Source: DASRGL01 sp035651115 (GTDB lineage: Bacteria > Armatimonadota > Chthonomonadetes > Chthonomonadales > Chthonomonadaceae). From it: a stretch of 5,171 nt of DNA. This document shows, piece after piece, positions 3,712-5,171 of this stretch (positions within the stretch are counted from its first letter, which is position 1; the number at the start of each line of letters is the position of its first letter). A program made the translations under genes and the position numbers. The stretch covers positions 1-5,171 of the forward strand of contig DASRGL010000051.1 of the NCBI GenBank assembly GCA_035651115.1. The letters are read 5' to 3'. Under the pieces are notes generated by a model. That model saw only the letters and a list, made by a program, of their open reading frames with translations. It was not told the origin of the DNA and made no database searches.

Positions 3712-5171
3712 TCAGGCCAGCGAGCGGCTCTCGCGCTCCGGGGCCTTGCCGTCTCCCGTTTTGCCGTTGCCCTGTCCATCGCCGGGACGGCTGCGCGACG
3801 CGCCCATCGGCTCGCCGCCGTGTTCGATATGCACGGTGGAGTGCGCGATAGGCGGCGGCAGAGTGGTAGGGTTGCGCCAGGCGCGGCCATCACGGGCCAG
3901 CAGCGCATCCGCCGCCGCCGGTCCCCAGGTCCCGGCTCCGTAGTTCGGGAAGGGCTGGAACGGCTTGGTCGCGTGCCAGATCTCCAGCAGCGGCTCCAGC
4001 ACCGCCCAGGCCGTCTCGACCGCATCGGCGCGGTTGAAGAGGGTCTGGTCGCCCTGCATCGCGTCCAGCAGCAGCGTCTCGTAGGCGGTGGCCGGTTCGA
4101 CCTTGAAAGCGTCCGTATAGCTGAAGTTCATCTGCACCTGCCGGATATGCATCTCCGGGCCGGGGACTTTCGCGCCGAAGCGCAGGGAGATACCCTCGTC
4201 CGGCTGGATACGCATCGTCAGGACGTTCGGCTCGATCTGATCTTCCGGCGTCAGGTGAAAAAACAGATGCGGCACGCGCTTGAACTGGATGATGATCTCG
4301 GTGGACTTGCGCGGCATCCGCTTGCCGGAGCGCAGGTAGAACGGCACATCGGCCCAGCGCCAGCTATCCACGAACAGCTTGAGCGCGACGTAGGTCTCCG
4401 TGTTCGAGTCCGGCTTGACATCCGGCTCCTGGCGATAGCCGGGTACGCTGACATCGTTGATGACGCCCGGCCCATACTGCCCGCGCACGGCGGTCTCGGC
4501 CAGGTTCTCCGGGTTGATCGGCACGATGGCCTTCAGCACGTCGGCCTTGCGGTCGCGTACGCTGGAGCCGCTGTAACGGATAGGCGGGTCCATCGCGACG
4601 ATGGAGAGCAGTTGCAGCAGGTGGTTCTGGAACATGTCCCGCAGACAGCCCGCCTCCTCATAGTACCTGCCCCGATGCTCCACGCCGAGCGTCTCCGCCG
4701 CCGTGATCTGGACATGATCCACATAGCGGCGGTTCCAGATCGGCTCGATGATCGAGTTGGCGAAGCGGAACGCGAGGATATTCTGCACGGTCTCCTTGCC
4801 AAGATAGTGGTCTATGCGGTATATCTGTTCTTCCTTGAAGACCTTGTGGATCGACTCGTTCAGCTTGACCGCCGACGCCAGGTCATAGCCGAACGGCTTC
4901 TCGATGATGATGCGCGTCCAGCCGTGATGCGCCTGCGCGTGGGTGGAGACGAGCTTGTTCGCGCCGAGCCTCTGCACGATGTCGGCATAGAAGCTGGGCG
5001 GCGTCGCCAAGTAGAAGAGACGATTGATGGACTGGCCGTTGGGCTGTTCGAGTTCGCTGAGTTTGGCGGCGAGCTTCTGGTAGCCTTCGTTGGAGAGAAA
5101 ATCGGCGGTGATATAGTGCAGCCCTTTGGCGAACTCGTTCCAGACTTTGGCATCGAAGGGATTGGCCTCCG
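3712..5171 (-). CDS. zwf: Glucose-6-phosphate dehydrogenase, 5' end outside the window
   Basis: 485 residues are visible from the right edge to TGA at 3712-3714. The enzyme oxidises glucose 6-phosphate to 6-phosphogluconolactone and makes NADPH, the entry to the oxidative pentose phosphate pathway, in the cytosol. Visible motifs in order: FYLATPP (around 5002-5016), IIIEKPFG with its lysine at 4897-4899, RIDHYLGKE with the phosphate-binding His at 4807-4809, and RDMFQNHLLQ with the catalytic His at 4621-4623. Further motifs are the family's VPFYLRSGKRMP, the EPNVLTMRIQPDEGI segment and the terminal YGAGTWGP. An N-terminal stretch of some tens of residues, including the GxxGDLA nucleotide-binding loop, lies off the edge. 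The gene does not start at TTG 5010: that codon is the Leu of FYLATPP. An unusual 53-residue Pro/Gly/Arg-rich tail follows the normal family end (DGRAWR) and reaches the stop codon. Confidence 0.96.
   Translation of the reverse strand, partial: EANPFDAKVWNEFAKGLHYITADFLSNEGYQKLAAKLSELEQPNGQSINRLFYLATPPSFYADIVQRLGANKLVSTHAQAHHGWTRIIIEKPFGYDLASAVKLNESIHKVFKEEQIYRIDHYLGKETVQNILAFRFANSIIEPIWNRRYVDHVQITAAETLGVEHRGRYYEEAGCLRDMFQNHLLQLLSIVAMDPPIRYSGSSVRDRKADVLKAIVPINPENLAETAVRGQYGPGVINDVSVPGYRQEPDVKPDSNTETYVALKLFVDSWRWADVPFYLRSGKRMPRKSTEIIIQFKRVPHLFFHLTPEDQIEPNVLTMRIQPDEGISLRFGAKVPGPEMHIRQVQMNFSYTDAFKVEPATAYETLLLDAMQGDQTLFNRADAVETAWAVLEPLLEIWHATKPFQPFPNYGAGTWGPAAADALLARDGRAWRNPTTLPPPIAHSTVHIEHGGEPMGASRSRPGDGQGNGKTGDGKAPERESRSLA

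Overview
This is a GC-rich bacterial chromosomal segment with tightly packed genes on both strands. The plus strand carries the 3' end of an S41 carboxy-terminal processing protease and then a polysaccharide deacetylase lipoprotein, a cell-envelope pair. The minus strand carries an apparent three-gene operon, read from right to left: glucose-6-phosphate dehydrogenase (zwf, 5' end outside the window), a DUF2961 / glycoside hydrolase family 172 (GH172) enzyme, and an exported thioredoxin-like protein. The two blocks converge at 1337/1338 with no base between their stop codons. DUF2961 proteins, long G/C-rich palindromic intergenic repeats and this gene style are common in Armatimonadota, Planctomycetota and similar phyla. 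I suspect one of these, but nothing here fixes the taxon.

The most striking object is the thioredoxin-like gene at 1338-2498 (minus). It is interrupted by one in-frame TGA at 2238-2240, directly after the only cysteine of the predicted protein, at the place where a thioredoxin active site belongs. The reading frame, secondary-structure pattern and composition continue without a shift on the far side. The mRNA just after this UGA folds into a perfect 6-bp hairpin with a 6-nt loop that has G in its second position. The loop begins 24 nt after the UGA, which is the bacterial SECIS layout. I therefore read the gene as one 386-residue selenoprotein with a vicinal Cys86-Sec87 pair, not as a pseudogene or two ORFs. 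A conventional gene caller would split it into an 86-residue N-terminal piece and a 294-residue piece with a false GTG start.

The second theme is a family of G/C-rich inverted repeats, seen at about 374-407, 484-514 and 3659-3706. The second copy is built into the start of the deacetylase gene: its right arm supplies the Shine-Dalgarno sequence and the first base of the ATG, and its left arm can pair with them. The third copy separates zwf from the GH172 gene and ends one base before the GH172 ribosome binding site.

Functionally, the plus-strand genes probably act on envelope proteins and glycans. The minus-strand operon joins cytosolic sugar metabolism (pentose phosphate entry with NADPH production, and hydrolysis or transglycosylation of furanosides) to an exported selenothiol protein whose partner is unknown. 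There is no gene-free stretch longer than 164 bases.
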